64,000 nt of DNA from NCBI GenBank assembly GCA_028281465.1, contig JANQJV010000029.1, forward strand, positions 1 to 64,000, read 5' to 3'. Position 1 is the first letter of the stretch. Every line of letters begins with the position of its first letter. The notes under the pieces were generated by a model. The model did no database searches and had not been told where the DNA came from. It was given only the letters and a program-made list of their open reading frames with translations. Positions 26,106-37,325 of the stretch are shown here, one piece after another. This DNA is from Azospirillaceae bacterium (GTDB taxonomy: Bacteria; Pseudomonadota; Alphaproteobacteria; Azospirillales; Azospirillaceae). Position numbers and translations under genes: made by a program.

Positions 26106-27401
26106 TCAATCCAGCCCACGCATCCGGGCCAAGACGTGGCCAGCCAGAACCAGCGAGCCGGTGATCAGAATCCGTGCTGGTCGCCCGCCGGTGGTCGCGT
26201 CTGCGAGAGCCTGACCAAGCCCGTCCGCCGTGCCGGTCACCGGCACGCCGAGTTGGGCGGCCACGCCGGCCAAAGTCGCCGGAGCGTGACAGTCCGGTTC
26301 GCCCGGAATGGCGATGGCAATCAGCTTCGCCACCCGGGGTGCCAACGGTGCGAGGAACGCCTCCGGCCGCTTGCGCGCGAGCATGCCGAGCACGACGATC
26401 AAGGGCCGCCCGTCGGCGGTGTGCCGCCAGCGATCCGCCTGGATCGCCAGCGCGGCGCCGGCCGAATCGTTATGGCCACCGTCGAGCCACACTTCGGCCA
26501 TTGCGGGAACCGGCCAGGGCACTGCCCGCCTGTCCAATGGCTGGAGGCGCCCTGGCCACGTCGCTTCGACAAGTCCCGCCGCCACCGCGGACTCCGCGAG
26601 GACGTCCCCTGGCAGAAGATCCGCACAGCACACGGCCGTTGCCGCATTCGCGATCTGATGGTCGCCGACCAGGCTCGGATGGGGCAAAACAAGTCGCCGA
26701 TGCACCGTTTCGATCTCGATTTCATCGTGCCGGCACTCGACCACCACCGGGTGCAGCGGCGCACCCAGGGTTTTCGCCGCTTCAGTCAACACCGTCATTG
26801 CCACCGCATCCGGCTGCGGCGCCAGCACTGCCGCCACGCCGGACCGGAAAATGCCGGCCTTGTGCGCGGCAATTTCGGACAGGGTCTCACCCAATTCCAG
26901 CGTATGGTCGCGTGAGATGCGGGTCACGGCGGTCACTGCCTTGGTTTTGAGCACATTGGTCGCGTCGTCGCGCCCACCCAGGCCCGTCTCAAGCAACACA
27001 ACATCCGCTGGTGTCTCGGCGAACGCCAGAAACGCCGCCGCCGTGGTGGCTTCGAACCAACTGACCAACGCACGTCCAGCGTCCCGTTCGATGCGATCGA
27101 GCAAGGCGAGGAAGCCGTGATCCCCGAGCGGTTGCCCCCCGACGCTGATCTGCTCGGCCCAGCGTACCAGATGCGGACTCGTGAACACATGCACGCTCCG
27201 GCCCGCCGCCTGCAGGATGGCGCGCAGGAATGCGATGGTCGACCCCTTGCCGTTTGTCCCGGCGACATGCACCACTGGGGGCAGTGCTCGATGCGGATCG
27301 CCGAGGCGTTCCAAGACCCAACACAGTCGATCGAGGGAATAATCGATGCGCTCCGGGTAGTCCCGGCGCAACCGAGCCAGAACGATGTCGTCCCCGTTCA
27401 C
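26106..27401 (-). CDS. folC: folylpolyglutamate synthase / dihydrofolate synthase
   Basis: 431 residues. The Mur-ligase-like motifs are HVAGTNGKGSTIAFLRAIL (P-loop, near residue 45), TSPHLVRWAEQI and ETGLGGRDDATNV. It adds glutamate to dihydropteroate and to folates. It is the last gene of trpB-trpA-accD-folC, overlapping the accD stop as ATGA. This four-gene order is common in alphaproteobacteria. Confidence 0.95.
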   Translation of the reverse strand: MNGDDIVLARLRRDYPERIDYSLDRLCWVLERLGDPHRALPPVVHVAGTNGKGSTIAFLRAILQAAGRSVHVFTSPHLVRWAEQISVGGQPLGDHGFLALLDRIERDAGRALVSWFEATTAAAFLAFAETPADVVLLETGLGGRDDATNVLKTKAVTAVTRISRDHTLELGETLSEIAAHKAGIFRSGVAAVLAPQPDAVAMTVLTEAAKTLGAPLHPVVVECRHDEIEIETVHRRLVLPHPSLVGDHQIANAATAVCCADLLPGDVLAESAVAAGLVEATWPGRLQPLDRRAVPWPVPAMAEVWLDGGHNDSAGAALAIQADRWRHTADGRPLIVVLGMLARKRPEAFLAPLAPRVAKLIAIAIPGEPDCHAPATLAGVAAQLGVPVTGTADGLGQALADATTGGRPARILITGSLVLAGHVLARMRGLD

Positions 27402-28408
27402 TCCGGTCGCCGGTCCGCCTGCCCTGCGGCCGGTTCCACCGGCTCCGCCGTATCGGCCGGTTCTGGCACAGGATCGGCCTCGGAGCGGGCCGCGTCGTCG
27501 TTGAACGGCAGCTTGGGTGTCTCGCTGCTCTGGCCCAAAACCACCACCTCCGCAGCCGGTGTGCGATGCACCAGCAGGTCGAAGACACGGATCAGCGTGT
27601 CGCGGAGATCCTTGCGGTGCACAACGATGTCGACCATGCCGTGTTCGAGCAGGTACTCGGCGGTCTGAAACCCCTCGGGCAGAGCCTCGCGGATGGTGTT
27701 TTCGATCACGCGAGCGCCGGCGAACCCGATCTGTGCGCCCTGTTCGGCGATCTGTATGTCGCCCAGCATGGCGAAGGATGCCGTAACCCCCCCTGTGGTC
27801 GGGTCGGTCAAAACGACGACATAGGGCAGACCCGCTTCCTTCACCTGCTCGATCGCCAACACCGTCCGCGGCATCTGCATCAGGGACAGGATGCCCTCCT
27901 GCATCCGGGCACCGCCCGAAGCAGGAATGGCAACCAAAGGGGCATCCTGCAGAACGGCAAGCCGCGCCGCCGCAAGAAGGCCCTCGCCCACCGCCAACCC
28001 CATCGAACCGCCCATGAAGCGGAAATCGAACGCTGCGATCACCACGCTCATGCCGCGCATACGACCGAAGGCAACGATGATGGCATCGCTGCGGCCACTC
28101 TTGGCCTGGGCCTCCTTCAGCCGGTCGACATACCGCTTCTGGTCGCGGAACTTCAGTGGATCCGTCGATGTCTTGGGCAATTCGATGGTCTGATACTCAC
28201 CGTCATCGAACAGCAAGGCCAACCGACGAATCGGATCGAAGCGCATGTGGTAGCCGCAATGCGGACAAACATGCAGGTTCTCCTCCAACTCGCGATGAAA
28301 AATCATCGCCTCGCAGCTCGGACACTTGTGCCAAAGGTGTTCCGGCACCTCGCGCGGTGCAACCAAAGCCCGAATCTTCGGTCGGACGTAATTGCTGAGC
28401 CAATTCAT
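27398..28408 (-). CDS. accD: acetyl-CoA carboxylase carboxyltransferase subunit beta
   Basis: 336 residues. An N-terminal four-Cys zinc finger (CPSCEAM and CPHCGYH, residues 28-50) precedes the carboxyltransferase domain ([36 protein letters not shown]). With AccA it transfers the carboxyl group from biotin to acetyl-CoA, the first step of fatty-acid synthesis. The last 50 residues are a low-complexity Pro/Glu/Ala tail. It overlaps the neighbours on both sides by 4 nt. Confidence 0.96.
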   Translation of the reverse strand: MNWLSNYVRPKIRALVAPREVPEHLWHKCPSCEAMIFHRELEENLHVCPHCGYHMRFDPIRRLALLFDDGEYQTIELPKTSTDPLKFRDQKRYVDRLKEAQAKSGRSDAIIVAFGRMRGMSVVIAAFDFRFMGGSMGLAVGEGLLAAARLAVLQDAPLVAIPASGGARMQEGILSLMQMPRTVLAIEQVKEAGLPYVVVLTDPTTGGVTASFAMLGDIQIAEQGAQIGFAGARVIENTIREALPEGFQTAEYLLEHGMVDIVVHRKDLRDTLIRVFDLLVHRTPAAEVVVLGQSSETPKLPFNDDAARSEADPVPEPADTAEPVEPAAGQADRRPE

Positions 28409-29292
28409 GTCGCATTCCCGATGCTGCGATCCTTGTCGCGACCGGCGCGCACCCCGGCGGCAAGAGCCTCGACCAGTTCCACCACCGCCGGCACCAGACT
28501 CGGCTGCGGCCGACCATCCCCGTCCAGATGGTCGGCAATCCGGCCGACAATGGCCGAGCCGACCACCGCCGCATCGGCCACCCGGGCCACAGCGCCGGCT
28601 TGCATCGGTATTTTGATGCCGAAACCAACCGCCACCGGCAACGCTGTATGGCGACGCAGACGCGTAACGGCCGTGGCGATGTCAACATTGTCGGCGGTGC
28701 TTGTCCCGGTGATACCGGTGATCGCGACATAGTAGACGAAGCCGCTGGTGTGACGCAAAACGGTCCGCAACCGGACATCGTCGCTGGTCGGCGTGGCCAG
28801 GCGGATGAAGTTGAGGCCCGCGTGCAATGCCGGCAGGCACAGCTCCTCATCCTCCTCAGGCGGTACATCGACCACAATCAGCCCGTCGACACCGGCTTGT
28901 CGGGCCGCATCCAAAAAGCGCTCGGTTCCAAAACGAAAAATAGGGTTGTAATATCCCATGAGCACCACGGGTGTCTCATCATCCTGCTGCCGAAACCCAG
29001 CGACCAGGTCCAAAGTGCGTTCCATGGTCGCACCGGCCTTGATGGCGCGCAGCGACGCCGCCTGGATTGCTGGCCCATCGGCCATGGGATCGGTGAACGG
29101 CATTCCAAGCTCAATGAGGTCCGCCCCCGCCCCCGGTAGGTGCTGGAGCAAAGCGGCACATGTCCCATGATCCGGATCACCTGCGGTTACAAAGGTGACG
29201 AGTCCGGCGCGCCCCTCCCGCCGCAGTGCCTCGAACCGATGACGGATGCGACCGCTTTCGGCGACTGGAGTTTGCTCGGCCGCCCCACTCAT
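28405..29292 (-). CDS. trpA: tryptophan synthase alpha chain
   Basis: 295 residues, slightly longer than typical (about 265-280) through an N-terminal stretch. The active-site Glu and Asp are in [19 protein letters not shown]; the phosphate-binding loop GFGIK is near residue 225. It cleaves indole-3-glycerol phosphate to indole, which passes to TrpB. It overlaps the trpB stop and the accD start by 4 nt each. Confidence 0.96.
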   Translation of the reverse strand: MSGAAEQTPVAESGRIRHRFEALRREGRAGLVTFVTAGDPDHGTCAALLQHLPGAGADLIELGMPFTDPMADGPAIQAASLRAIKAGATMERTLDLVAGFRQQDDETPVVLMGYYNPIFRFGTERFLDAARQAGVDGLIVVDVPPEEDEELCLPALHAGLNFIRLATPTSDDVRLRTVLRHTSGFVYYVAITGITGTSTADNVDIATAVTRLRRHTALPVAVGFGIKIPMQAGAVARVADAAVVGSAIVGRIADHLDGDGRPQPSLVPAVVELVEALAAGVRAGRDKDRSIGNAT

Positions 29293-30500
29293 AGGGCTGT
29301 CTCCAAGGCATCGGCGATCGTGAAGATATCCTTGTCACCTCGACCACATAAATTGACAACAAGCAGATGATCCGTGGCAAGAACCGGGGACCGCATGGCG
29401 ACATGGGCGAGCGCGTGGGCTGGTTCCAAGGCGGGCAAGATGCCTTCCAGACGGGCACAAAGCTGGAACGCGGCCAGCGCCTCTTGGTCGGTTACGGCGA
29501 CATACTCGACACGGCCAGTATCGTGCAGCCATGCATGCTCCGGGCCGATGCCGGGATAGTCTAGCCCAGCGGAAATTGAATGCCCTTCCAAGATCTGACC
29601 TTCGTCGTCCTGCAGGAGGTAGGTCCGGTTGCCGTGCAAAACTCCTGGCCGGCCCCCCAACAACGAGGCAGCGTGAGCACCGGTGGTGATGCCATGGCCA
29701 CCGGCCTCGACCCCAATCATGCGCACCTCCGGTTCGTCCAAGAACGGGTGGAACAGACCCAGCGCATTGGAACCGCCGCCGATGCAGGCCACCAGCGTGT
29801 CCGGCAGCCGACCTTCGGCGGCCAGCATTTGGTCGCGCACCTCTGATCCGATGATTGACTGGAAATCCCTCACCATGGCCGGATACGGGTGGGGGCCTGC
29901 GGCGGTGCCGATCAGGTAATAGGTGTCATCGACATTGGCGACCCAATCACGCAACGCCTCATTCATGGCATCCTTGAGTGTGCGTGCGCCCGATTCCACC
30001 GGAACCACCTCCGCACCCAAGAGGCGCATGCGGAAGACGTTCGGCTTTTGCCGTTCCATGTCCACGGCCCCCATGTACACAGTGCACGGCAGGCCGAACC
30101 TGGCACACACCGTCGCCGTGGCAACACCATGCTGACCGGCCCCGGTCTCGGCAATGATGCGCCGCTTGCCCATGCGCCGCGCCAACAGGATTTGGCCGAC
30201 ACAATTATTGATCTTGTGTGCGCCCGTGTGATTGAGCTCATCTCGCTTGAAATAGATCTTTGCCCCGCCGAAATGACTGGTCAGCCGTTCGGCGAAATAG
30301 AGCGGGCTCGGCCTACCAACATAATGCGTAAGGAAAGACGACAATTCCACCCAGAAATCTCTGTCGTGCTTGAGGTCACCGTAGGCACGCTCCACCTCAA
30401 GGATCAACGGCATAAGGGTTTCGGCAACGAAACGACCACCGTAGAGGCCAAAGCGACCGGCTTCATCGGGTCCGGAACGATAGGTGTTGAGGCTTGGCAT
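29289..30500 (-). CDS. trpB: tryptophan synthase beta chain
   Basis: 403 residues from the ATG at 30500 ([18 protein letters not shown]); longer in-frame extension upstream is not TrpB-like. The PLP Lys lies in HTGAHKINN near residue 95, and the PLP phosphate loop is GGGSNA near 240. It condenses indole with serine. It is the first gene of the operon; trpF, often just upstream in relatives, is not present. Confidence 0.96.
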   Translation of the reverse strand: MPSLNTYRSGPDEAGRFGLYGGRFVAETLMPLILEVERAYGDLKHDRDFWVELSSFLTHYVGRPSPLYFAERLTSHFGGAKIYFKRDELNHTGAHKINNCVGQILLARRMGKRRIIAETGAGQHGVATATVCARFGLPCTVYMGAVDMERQKPNVFRMRLLGAEVVPVESGARTLKDAMNEALRDWVANVDDTYYLIGTAAGPHPYPAMVRDFQSIIGSEVRDQMLAAEGRLPDTLVACIGGGSNALGLFHPFLDEPEVRMIGVEAGGHGITTGAHAASLLGGRPGVLHGNRTYLLQDDEGQILEGHSISAGLDYPGIGPEHAWLHDTGRVEYVAVTDQEALAAFQLCARLEGILPALEPAHALAHVAMRSPVLATDHLLVVNLCGRGDKDIFTIADALETAL

Positions 30501-30643
30501 GACGGATTCAGGCGTCGGGTACGGGGCGGTCGCATCTGACCGGCCCAGGATCAGCGGTGCCCCCACAGTATCGATACGCCGCCGCTTTTCCAAGAACGCC
30601 GTTGGCACGCCAACGCCGACCCCACTAGCATGGCGTTGACAGA

Positions 30644-30669
30644 TCGTGAGCGCGGGTCGTGAGCGCGGG
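30644..30669. repeat. 13-bp tandem duplication
   Basis: TCGTGAGCGCGGG occurs twice in a row in the divergent gap between trpB and the small membrane protein. Confidence 0.85.
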
Positions 30670-30716
30670 GTGGCCCAGCGACAGCGGTGGCATGGCGAGA
30701 GGAGCACTGACATTCC

Positions 30717-30917
30717 GTGGCCCCAACCCCAGAGACTTTGGAATTCCTGGTGAATCTCGTTTTCCTGCTGGTGACCGGGGGCGTCGCTTGGCACGCAATC
30801 CGGCACCCAGGCGAATCCGGGCGACCGGACATGGTGCGTCTCCTGTTCGGCGCGATTGCGGCCCTCTATTTCTTTGTTGTGCTCCTGCAGGATGTGTTGG
30901 ATATGCCTCTGTTCTGA
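30717..30917 (+). CDS. small two-helix membrane protein
   Basis: 66 residues with a GTG start at 30717, preceded by GAGAGGAG at 30697-30704. Two membrane helices ([40 protein letters not shown]) are joined by a short charged loop. It is divergent from trpB. No family is recognised, but the ribosome site and hydrophobic pattern favour a real gene. Confidence 0.6.
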   Translation: MAPTPETLEFLVNLVFLLVTGGVAWHAIRHPGESGRPDMVRLLFGAIAALYFFVVLLQDVLDMPLF

Positions 30918-31032
30918 TCCGGTTTTTGGGGCACCATGGCTGTCCGACCTTGCATCCTTGCGCCATGATCTTAACTTCAATCTCCGAAGGCTGATCCGAA
31001 AAGGTAACCACTGAACTTTATCGAGTGCCGCC

Positions 31033-31692
31033 ATGTCCGTTGCAGATGCACCGTCTCCTGCCCAGTCCGCAGCGACTGCCGATAGCCCGATCGTCTACCG
31101 CATTGATCGGCTCGATCGGATTATCGACGTCAGCTCAACGTGGTACCAGTTTGCCGATGCCAATGACGGGACACCGACGGTGGCGCGCATGCTTGGCCAA
31201 TCAATCTGGAACGGGATCAGTGAGCGTCATACGCGGAGCGTGTATCAGCTACTGTTCGACGCGGTCCGCGCGAGCGAACAACCCGTCTCCTTTCCGTACC
31301 GGTGCGACAGCCCGACACTGGAACGACATATGCGGCTCAGCGTTTCAGCCGAAGAGGATGGGCAGCTCCATTTTCACAGCGAAGTGTTGGCGATGAAGCC
31401 GCTGCCCGAGCTGTTCCGCGTGGTTGGGAGCTTTCCCTACAGCATTCAACGGGTCAACATCTGCAGCCAGTGCCGCAAGATCAGGATCGGTGACCAATGG
31501 GTCGAGGTGGCCGACGCTTTCCTGAGCGGCAACCTGACCAGCCGTCACAACTTCTTCCTCGCTGTCTACCGTCTCTGCCACGGGTGCAAACACCGCATGG
31601 AGTCCGTCTCTGCCAGCTTGATGGAAACAGCAAAACTGAACCACCGCAAAGTCCAGGACATCATGGCCCGTTACCGCGAAGCCATCGCCTGA
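31033..31692 (+). CDS. PAS-like protein with C-terminal zinc ribbon
   Basis: 219 residues. Residues 18-120 read like a PAS-type sensor fold ([30 protein letters not shown]). Residues 145-195 hold paired CxxC motifs ([14 protein letters not shown] and [10 protein letters not shown]) that should bind zinc. The middle part is helical. There is no output domain I can name. It ends 6 nt from the convergent glpX stop. It may sense a ligand and bind nucleic acid or protein through the zinc ribbon; that is inference. Confidence 0.75.
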   Translation: MSVADAPSPAQSAATADSPIVYRIDRLDRIIDVSSTWYQFADANDGTPTVARMLGQSIWNGISERHTRSVYQLLFDAVRASEQPVSFPYRCDSPTLERHMRLSVSAEEDGQLHFHSEVLAMKPLPELFRVVGSFPYSIQRVNICSQCRKIRIGDQWVEVADAFLSGNLTSRHNFFLAVYRLCHGCKHRMESVSASLMETAKLNHRKVQDIMARYREAIA

Positions 31693-31698
31693 TAGCGG

Positions 31699-32700
31699 TC
31701 ACGCGTCAGGCCATGACGTTGCGTCGATCCCCTCCGCAGGATGGCGTGCCGAGATGAGTCGTGTCGTTCCCGTGGCCGAACGCATCACCACCGATTGGGT
31801 GGTCACATAGGCTCCGCGACGATGCACGCCTTGGAGCATGGTGCCGTCGGTCACCCCAGTCGCAGCAAACACCACATCGCCAGCGGCCAGGTCAGTCAGA
31901 TCGTACGTACGCTCAAGATCCGTGATGCCACAGCGTGCCGCGCGAGCCCGTTCGGCATCATTGCGAAAGGTCAGTCGACCCTGCATTTGCCCACCGATGC
32001 AGCGCAAGGCTGCGGCGGCCAGAACGCCCTCCGGCGCACCGCCGGTGCCCATATAGGCATCGATGCCGCTATCAGGATCGGTGGTGTTGATGACGGCGCT
32101 CACATCGCCGTCGGAAATCAGCACAATCCGCACACCGGTCTCGCGCAATTTAGCAATCAATGCGGCGTGGCGCGGACGGTCGAGAACGCAAACGGACAGA
32201 GACGCAATCGGCACGTCCTTGGCCTTCGCCAGGGCCGCCACGTTGTCGCGCGGATCCGCTTGCAGATCGACGATGCCGTTCGGCAATCCGCCACCGACCG
32301 CAATTTTCTCCATGTACACGTCTGGCGCATTGAGAAACCGACCGGCGTCCGCAAAGGCCAGGACAGCCAACGCGTTGGGGGCAGCCTTAGCGGTCAGCGT
32401 GGTCCCTTCCAGGGGATCGAGGGCAATGTCCACCTTCGGGCCCAGACCCGTCCCCACCGATTCCCCAATGTACAACATCGGTGCCTTATCGCGCTCGCCT
32501 TCTCCGATCACAACGGTGCCGTCAACAGCCAGATGGTTGAAAGCTCTTCGCATGGCATCGACGGCCGCCTGATCGGCCTGCTTTTCCTGACCGAGACCGA
32601 TCCAGCGCGACGCCGCCAATGCCGCCGCCTCGGTCACGCGCACCGCCTCCATGGCCAGGCTGCGCGAAGCACCGACCGGGTTCTGGGTTGATTCGGACAT
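31699..32700 (-). CDS. glpX: class II fructose-1,6-bisphosphatase
   Basis: 333 residues. GlpX signatures: GEGERDKAPMLYIGE near residue 66, DPLEGTTLTAKAAPNALAVL near 93, and GTGGAPEGVLAAAALRC near 217. It removes the 1-phosphate of fructose 1,6-bisphosphate for gluconeogenesis or the Calvin cycle. It lies downstream of hom after a 118-bp gap; this order with an aminotransferase gene is usual in the group, where recJ often follows but is absent here. Confidence 0.96.
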   Translation of the reverse strand: MSESTQNPVGASRSLAMEAVRVTEAAALAASRWIGLGQEKQADQAAVDAMRRAFNHLAVDGTVVIGEGERDKAPMLYIGESVGTGLGPKVDIALDPLEGTTLTAKAAPNALAVLAFADAGRFLNAPDVYMEKIAVGGGLPNGIVDLQADPRDNVAALAKAKDVPIASLSVCVLDRPRHAALIAKLRETGVRIVLISDGDVSAVINTTDPDSGIDAYMGTGGAPEGVLAAAALRCIGGQMQGRLTFRNDAERARAARCGITDLERTYDLTDLAAGDVVFAATGVTDGTMLQGVHRRGAYVTTQSVVMRSATGTTRLISARHPAEGIDATSWPDA

Positions 32701-32818
32701 GGCGACCTCCTTCCTCTGCGCCAGCTAAAGTCGGCCAGCGACCTCATCGCCTGGAATCGCCGTCGGGGCTTCGGCCGACAGCAGAGGGCCGCCCAACGGT
32801 CATCGGCCCACGCCGGCT

Positions 32819-34111
32819 TCAGAACGATTCGATGCGAATCAAGCAATGGGATTCGACGCTGTCGAGGCCGCTGATTGCCGCAAGTCCGCGCAGCATCTTC
32901 GCCTCGTCGGTCGGGTGGGTGGTCAGAACGACCGGAACCAGTTCACCCGGGTCGCGCCGGCGCTGGATGAACTGTTCGATGGACACGCCTTGGGCGCTGA
33001 GCGCCTGGGCAATGGCGGCCAGAACGCCGACCTCATCGCGGACCTGCAGACGGAGATAATAGGCGCCGGTGCGGGTGGACAATGGTGCAGGTGGACGGGC
33101 ATCTAGTCGATCGAACGGCATCCCGAAAGCAGGCAGGACACGCCCGCGCGCCACGTCGACCAGATCCGCGACCACGGCCGAGGCGGTCGGTCCAGCACCG
33201 GCACCGCGGCCAACCAAAACCACCCGGTCGACGAAATCACCTTGGGCGATGACCGCGTTGAAGACGTCATCAACCTGAGCGATCGGCGACTCCGCAGGCA
33301 CAAGGCACGGGTGAACGCGCTGCTCCAACTGCGTGCCATCCGCGCGGGCGATGCCGAGCAGCTTGACGCGGTAGCCCAAGTCTTCGGCGAACCGAATGTC
33401 ATCGCCCGTCACATGACGGATGCCTTCGACGTTTTCGGCCCTGAAGTGAACGGTACAACCGAAGCTCACCGCGGCCAGGATGGCTAGTTTATGGGCGGCA
33501 TCGATGCCATCGATGTCGAGGCTCGGATCTTGCTCCGCATACCCCAGAACCTGCGCCTCGGCCAGGACACGCTCGAACGGCTCACCGGTGGCGCGCATGC
33601 GCGACAAGATGTAGTTGCAGGTGCCATTTAGGATACCGTGCACCTCGGTTACCCGGTTGGCCGCCAGGCCTTCGCGCAACGCCTTGATAACAGGGATACC
33701 GCCGGCAACGGCCGCCTCGAACAGAAGACCCTGGCCACCCTCTTGGGCCCGCTCCGCCAAATCGGTACCGTGATGCGCGATCAGTGCCTTATTCGCCGTC
33801 ACCACGTGTTTACCGGCCGCCAGAGCAATTTCGCACACACGGCGAGCGATGCCGTCGGCTCCGCCAATCAACTCGACCACCACATCGATCCCGGGCGCCG
33901 CGGCCATGGCCGCGGCATCCTCCCACCACGCATAGGCTGATAGATCGATGCCGCGGTCGCGCTTGCGGTCGCGCGCGCTGACCGCCACGACCTGCACCGG
34001 TCGACCACAGCGCATGGCCAGGGTGGCGCCGTGGAGCTGCAGAAGGCGTGTGGTTTCAGCGCCGACCGTGCCCAAACCGGCGATCGCGATGCGCAACGGA
34101 TCCAACATCAT
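32819..34111 (-). CDS. hom: homoserine dehydrogenase
   Basis: 430 residues. NAD(P) fold GLGTVGAETTRLL near residue 12, catalytic signature GGIPVIKALREGLAANRV followed by GILNGTCNYILSRM, and a C-terminal ACT domain (RLQVRDEVGVLAAIAQALS, residues about 350-425) that usually gives threonine feedback. It makes homoserine for threonine and methionine. The start at 34111 (two ATG codons in a row) overlaps the aminotransferase stop by 4 nt. Confidence 0.95.
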   Translation of the reverse strand: MMLDPLRIAIAGLGTVGAETTRLLQLHGATLAMRCGRPVQVVAVSARDRKRDRGIDLSAYAWWEDAAAMAAAPGIDVVVELIGGADGIARRVCEIALAAGKHVVTANKALIAHHGTDLAERAQEGGQGLLFEAAVAGGIPVIKALREGLAANRVTEVHGILNGTCNYILSRMRATGEPFERVLAEAQVLGYAEQDPSLDIDGIDAAHKLAILAAVSFGCTVHFRAENVEGIRHVTGDDIRFAEDLGYRVKLLGIARADGTQLEQRVHPCLVPAESPIAQVDDVFNAVIAQGDFVDRVVLVGRGAGAGPTASAVVADLVDVARGRVLPAFGMPFDRLDARPPAPLSTRTGAYYLRLQVRDEVGVLAAIAQALSAQGVSIEQFIQRRRDPGELVPVVLTTHPTDEAKMLRGLAAISGLDSVESHCLIRIESF

Positions 34112-35364
34112 GCTTGCGCCCGCGCCAACGACAGGATTTGTGCCGGTGGTGGTGGCACGGCGGCGAGGGCCGGCATCGCCGCACCGCAGCGGTTTAAGAA
34201 CAGTTTGATGTTGCGGCATGCCTGGCGGATGCGTTGCTGGTTTTCCACCAGCGCGAGCCGAACGTGATCGTCGCCATATTCACCAAAGCCGATCCCGGGC
34301 GACACGGCCACTTTGGCCTCACGAAGCAGCAGCTTGGCAAACTCCAAGGATCCGAGATGATGCAAATTGGGCGGTATCGGGGCCCAGGCGAACATCGTGG
34401 CGGGGGGCGCCGGAACCCGCCAACCTGCGCCGGTGAGGCCCTCGATCAACACGTCGCGCCGGGCCCGGTACAAGGCGCGGATCTCGTCGACGCAATCCTG
34501 TGGGCCGTTCAGTGCCGCAACCGCGGCAACCTGGATCGGTGTGAAGGCACCGTAATCCAGATAGCTCTTGATGCGTGCCAAGGCCGAAATCAGGGTTCGG
34601 TTGCCGGCCGCGAAGCCAATGCGCCAGCCCGGCATGCTGTACGTCTTGCTCATGGAGGTAAATTCCACCGCGATATCGCGCGCTCCATCGACCTCCAAGA
34701 TCGACGGCGGTGGATCGCCGTCGAAATAGATTTCCGCATAGGCCAGGTCCGACAGGATGTAAACGTCGTGCTTGCGGCAAAATGCGACCACCTCGCGGTA
34801 GAAATCGAGATCGACCACCTGCGCCGTCGGATTCGATGGGTAATTCAGGACCAAGGCCGTGGGCGATGGCACGCTGTGCTTCACGGCGCGCGCCAATTGC
34901 TCCATGAAGGTGAAATCCTGCCCCACCGGCAGGTGCCGGATCGCCGCCCCGGCCAAGATGAATCCGAACGGATGGATCGGGTAGCTCGGGTTGGGCACCA
35001 GAATGATGTCACCCGGACCGGTAATGGCCTGGGCGAGATTGGCCAGACCCTCTTTGGACCCGATGGTGACGACCACTTCCTTTTCCGGATCGAGGTCGAC
35101 ACAAAACCGGCGCCCATAATAGGCGGCGACAGCCCGACGCAGTCCAGGGATGCCACGCGAATTGGAGTAGCGGTGAGTCTTGGGATCGTTGACCGCCTCC
35201 ACCAGTTTGTCGACGATGTGGCGTGGTGTCGGCTGGTCAGGGTTGCCCATGCCGAAATCTACGATGTCTTCACCGGCTGTCCGTGCCGATGCCTTCATGG
35301 CATTCACGTCGGCGAACACGTAGGGCGGTAATCGCTTGATACGGTGGAATTCGGGATCGGTCAT
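34108..35364 (-). CDS. AlaC/DapL-type class I aminotransferase
   Basis: 418 residues. PLP-dependent fold type I, with NYPSNPTAQV near residue 178 and the PLP Lys in SMSKTYSMPGWRIGFAAGN near 245. The start MTDPEFHRIKRLPPYVFADV is typical of the group annotated as LL-diaminopimelate or alanine-synthesising aminotransferase next to hom in alphaproteobacteria. The substrate cannot be fixed from sequence. Coupling to hom suggests a role in aspartate-family or alanine metabolism. Confidence 0.88.
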   Translation of the reverse strand: MTDPEFHRIKRLPPYVFADVNAMKASARTAGEDIVDFGMGNPDQPTPRHIVDKLVEAVNDPKTHRYSNSRGIPGLRRAVAAYYGRRFCVDLDPEKEVVVTIGSKEGLANLAQAITGPGDIILVPNPSYPIHPFGFILAGAAIRHLPVGQDFTFMEQLARAVKHSVPSPTALVLNYPSNPTAQVVDLDFYREVVAFCRKHDVYILSDLAYAEIYFDGDPPPSILEVDGARDIAVEFTSMSKTYSMPGWRIGFAAGNRTLISALARIKSYLDYGAFTPIQVAAVAALNGPQDCVDEIRALYRARRDVLIEGLTGAGWRVPAPPATMFAWAPIPPNLHHLGSLEFAKLLLREAKVAVSPGIGFGEYGDDHVRLALVENQQRIRQACRNIKLFLNRCGAAMPALAAVPPPPAQILSLARAQA

Positions 35365-35501
35365 GGCGATCTGTTCAACGTTGAAGCGCGATTGGCCGGT
35401 GGCTGTTCTCTGTTTTAGGGTGCCATGACAAGCAACGCGAGCGCGAACTCCGTTCCTACACACCTTTCTCCATCCCATCCTTGCATCGGGCCCACCAGAC
35501 C

Positions 35502-37325
35502 ATGCCCCCCGTGTCGCTCCCCCCGTGCTTTATCGTGCTCGGCCCACGCGGGCTGAGCCTGGCGCAATGCCTCGCCGTCACTCTGCCTGGCGCCCGCATC
35601 CACGCGCGCGCCGATCGGGTCGATCCCAGTGCCGTGGACACTTGTTTCGAGTCCGTTGCCGACCACGTGGCCGGATTGTTCCGCCGAGGTCATCCGTTGA
35701 TCCTGCTGTGCGCCACGGGCATCGCCGTGCGCGCCATCGGTCCGCTGCTGACCGACAAGCAGGGCGAACCGCCGGTGGTGGTGGTTGCCGACGACGGACG
35801 CTGCGTCATCCCGCTCGTCGGCGGCCACCACGGGGCCAACGATCTGGCACGGCGCTTGGCGGCCCATCTCCACGTCCCAGCCGCCGTGTCAACCGCCGGC
35901 GATCTCGCCTTTGGGGTCGCTCTGGACGATCCGCCGGCGGGTTGGCGACTCGCCAATCCCGATGCGGTCAAACCGTTTACGGCTGCGCTGTTGGCCGGCG
36001 ACCGCTGCAAGCCGGACGGGGCGATGCCGGACTGGCTCGGCCGGTCGGCTCTGCCGTTCTCGCCGGATGGTGCCCGCACCATCACGGTCGGAGAAAGGGT
36101 CATCGATGGCTCGGCGCACCGCTTGGTATACCATCCGGCCACCCTTGCCGTGGGACTGGGCAGCGCGCGACACGCGTCGGTGGAGGAAGCGGTCGGTCTG
36201 GTCCAGCACACTCTTGTCGACCATGGCCTCGCCGCCCAGGCCGTCGCGGTGGTCGTGTCCATCGACGTCAAGATGGACGAGCCGGCCGTCTGGGCTGTCG
36301 CCGACGCCTTGGGTGTCCCGGCGCGCTTCTTTCCGGCCGCCCGGCTGGACGCGGAGACGCCGCGCTTGACCCATCCGTCGGACGCCGTATTCGCCGCGGT
36401 TGGCTGCCACGGCGTGGCCGAATCGGCGGCCCTGGCGGCGACCGGTGCGGACGGATGGTTGATGGTACCGAAACGCAAGACCGCTCAGGTGACCTGTGCT
36501 GTCGCCAAAGCGCCAGCACCGATCGACGCGACAGCGGTCGGTCAGCGGCGCGGCCATCTGATCATCCTGGGCACTGGTCCCGGCTGGTCCGGTTGGCGCA
36601 CGGCGGAGACCGACCACCTGCTGGCCAAAGCCGAGCACTGGGTCGGCTATCGGCTCTATCTCGACTTGTGCGGCCCGTTGGCGCCGGGACAAAATCGGCA
36701 TGACTTCGACCTTGGTGATGAGGTGGCACGGGCCCGCCACGCGCTGGACCTTGCCGCCAAGGGCGCCGAGGTGGCGCTGATCTCCAGCGGCGATCCCGGC
36801 ATTTTCGCCATGGCCGCGGTCGTCTTCGAGCTGTTAGATCAGGGTACCGAACCGGCCTGGCAGCGTCTGGCGGTTACGGTGGTCCCGGGCATCACCGCCA
36901 TGCAGGCCGCCGCAGCGCGCGTCGGTGCACCACTCGGCCATGATTTCTGCGCCATCTCTTTGTCGGATTTACTGACGCCCTGGCCGGTGATCGCTCGACG
37001 GCTCGAAGCCGCCGCTGCGGCAGACTTCGTCACCGCTTTGTACAATCCGGTATCCCAACGCCGGCGCTGGCAGATCGAGACCGCGCGTGAGTTGTTCCTG
37101 TGCCACCGCCCGTCGGACACACCGGTGCTGCTGGCGCACAATTTGGGCCGACCCGGCGAGCAGGTGCGCACTGTGCCGTTATCGGACCTGTCGGCCGATG
37201 ACGTCGACATGCTGACCCTGGTGCTGATCGGCGCTCGAACCACTCGCCGCCTCGGCGGCGTCGCTGAACCGGTGCGCCTCTATACGCCGCGCGGATACCC
37301 CATCAAGACGGGCGAAACGCCATGA
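35502..37325 (+). CDS. cobJ: CbiG-CobJ fusion: cobalt-precorrin-5A hydrolase domain and precorrin-3B C17-methyltransferase
   Basis: 607 residues. Residues 1-345 match Cbi[21 protein letters not shown] near 65, [16 protein letters not shown] near 107, and the C-terminal GLGSARHAS and [14 protein letters not shown] blocks. Residues 350-600 are the CobJ/CbiH SAM methyltransferase ([52 protein letters not shown]). It carries out ring contraction and C17 methylation in corrin synthesis. It is divergent from the aminotransferase gene, with no cobalamin riboswitch seen in the 137-bp gap. cobM overlaps its stop. Confidence 0.93.
   Translation: MPPVSLPPCFIVLGPRGLSLAQCLAVTLPGARIHARADRVDPSAVDTCFESVADHVAGLFRRGHPLILLCATGIAVRAIGPLLTDKQGEPPVVVVADDGRCVIPLVGGHHGANDLARRLAAHLHVPAAVSTAGDLAFGVALDDPPAGWRLANPDAVKPFTAALLAGDRCKPDGAMPDWLGRSALPFSPDGARTITVGERVIDGSAHRLVYHPATLAVGLGSARHASVEEAVGLVQHTLVDHGLAAQAVAVVVSIDVKMDEPAVWAVADALGVPARFFPAARLDAETPRLTHPSDAVFAAVGCHGVAESAALAATGADGWLMVPKRKTAQVTCAVAKAPAPIDATAVGQRRGHLIILGTGPGWSGWRTAETDHLLAKAEHWVGYRLYLDLCGPLAPGQNRHDFDLGDEVARARHALDLAAKGAEVALISSGDPGIFAMAAVVFELLDQGTEPAWQRLAVTVVPGITAMQAAAARVGAPLGHDFCAISLSDLLTPWPVIARRLEAAAAADFVTALYNPVSQRRRWQIETARELFLCHRPSDTPVLLAHNLGRPGEQVRTVPLSDLSADDVDMLTLVLIGARTTRRLGGVAEPVRLYTPRGYPIKTGETP

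Noticed and set aside
35365-35501. Possible cobalamin riboswitch before the cbiG-cobJ gene
   Set aside because: No B12-box-like sequence or extended conserved structure could be found here or upstream of cbiX.
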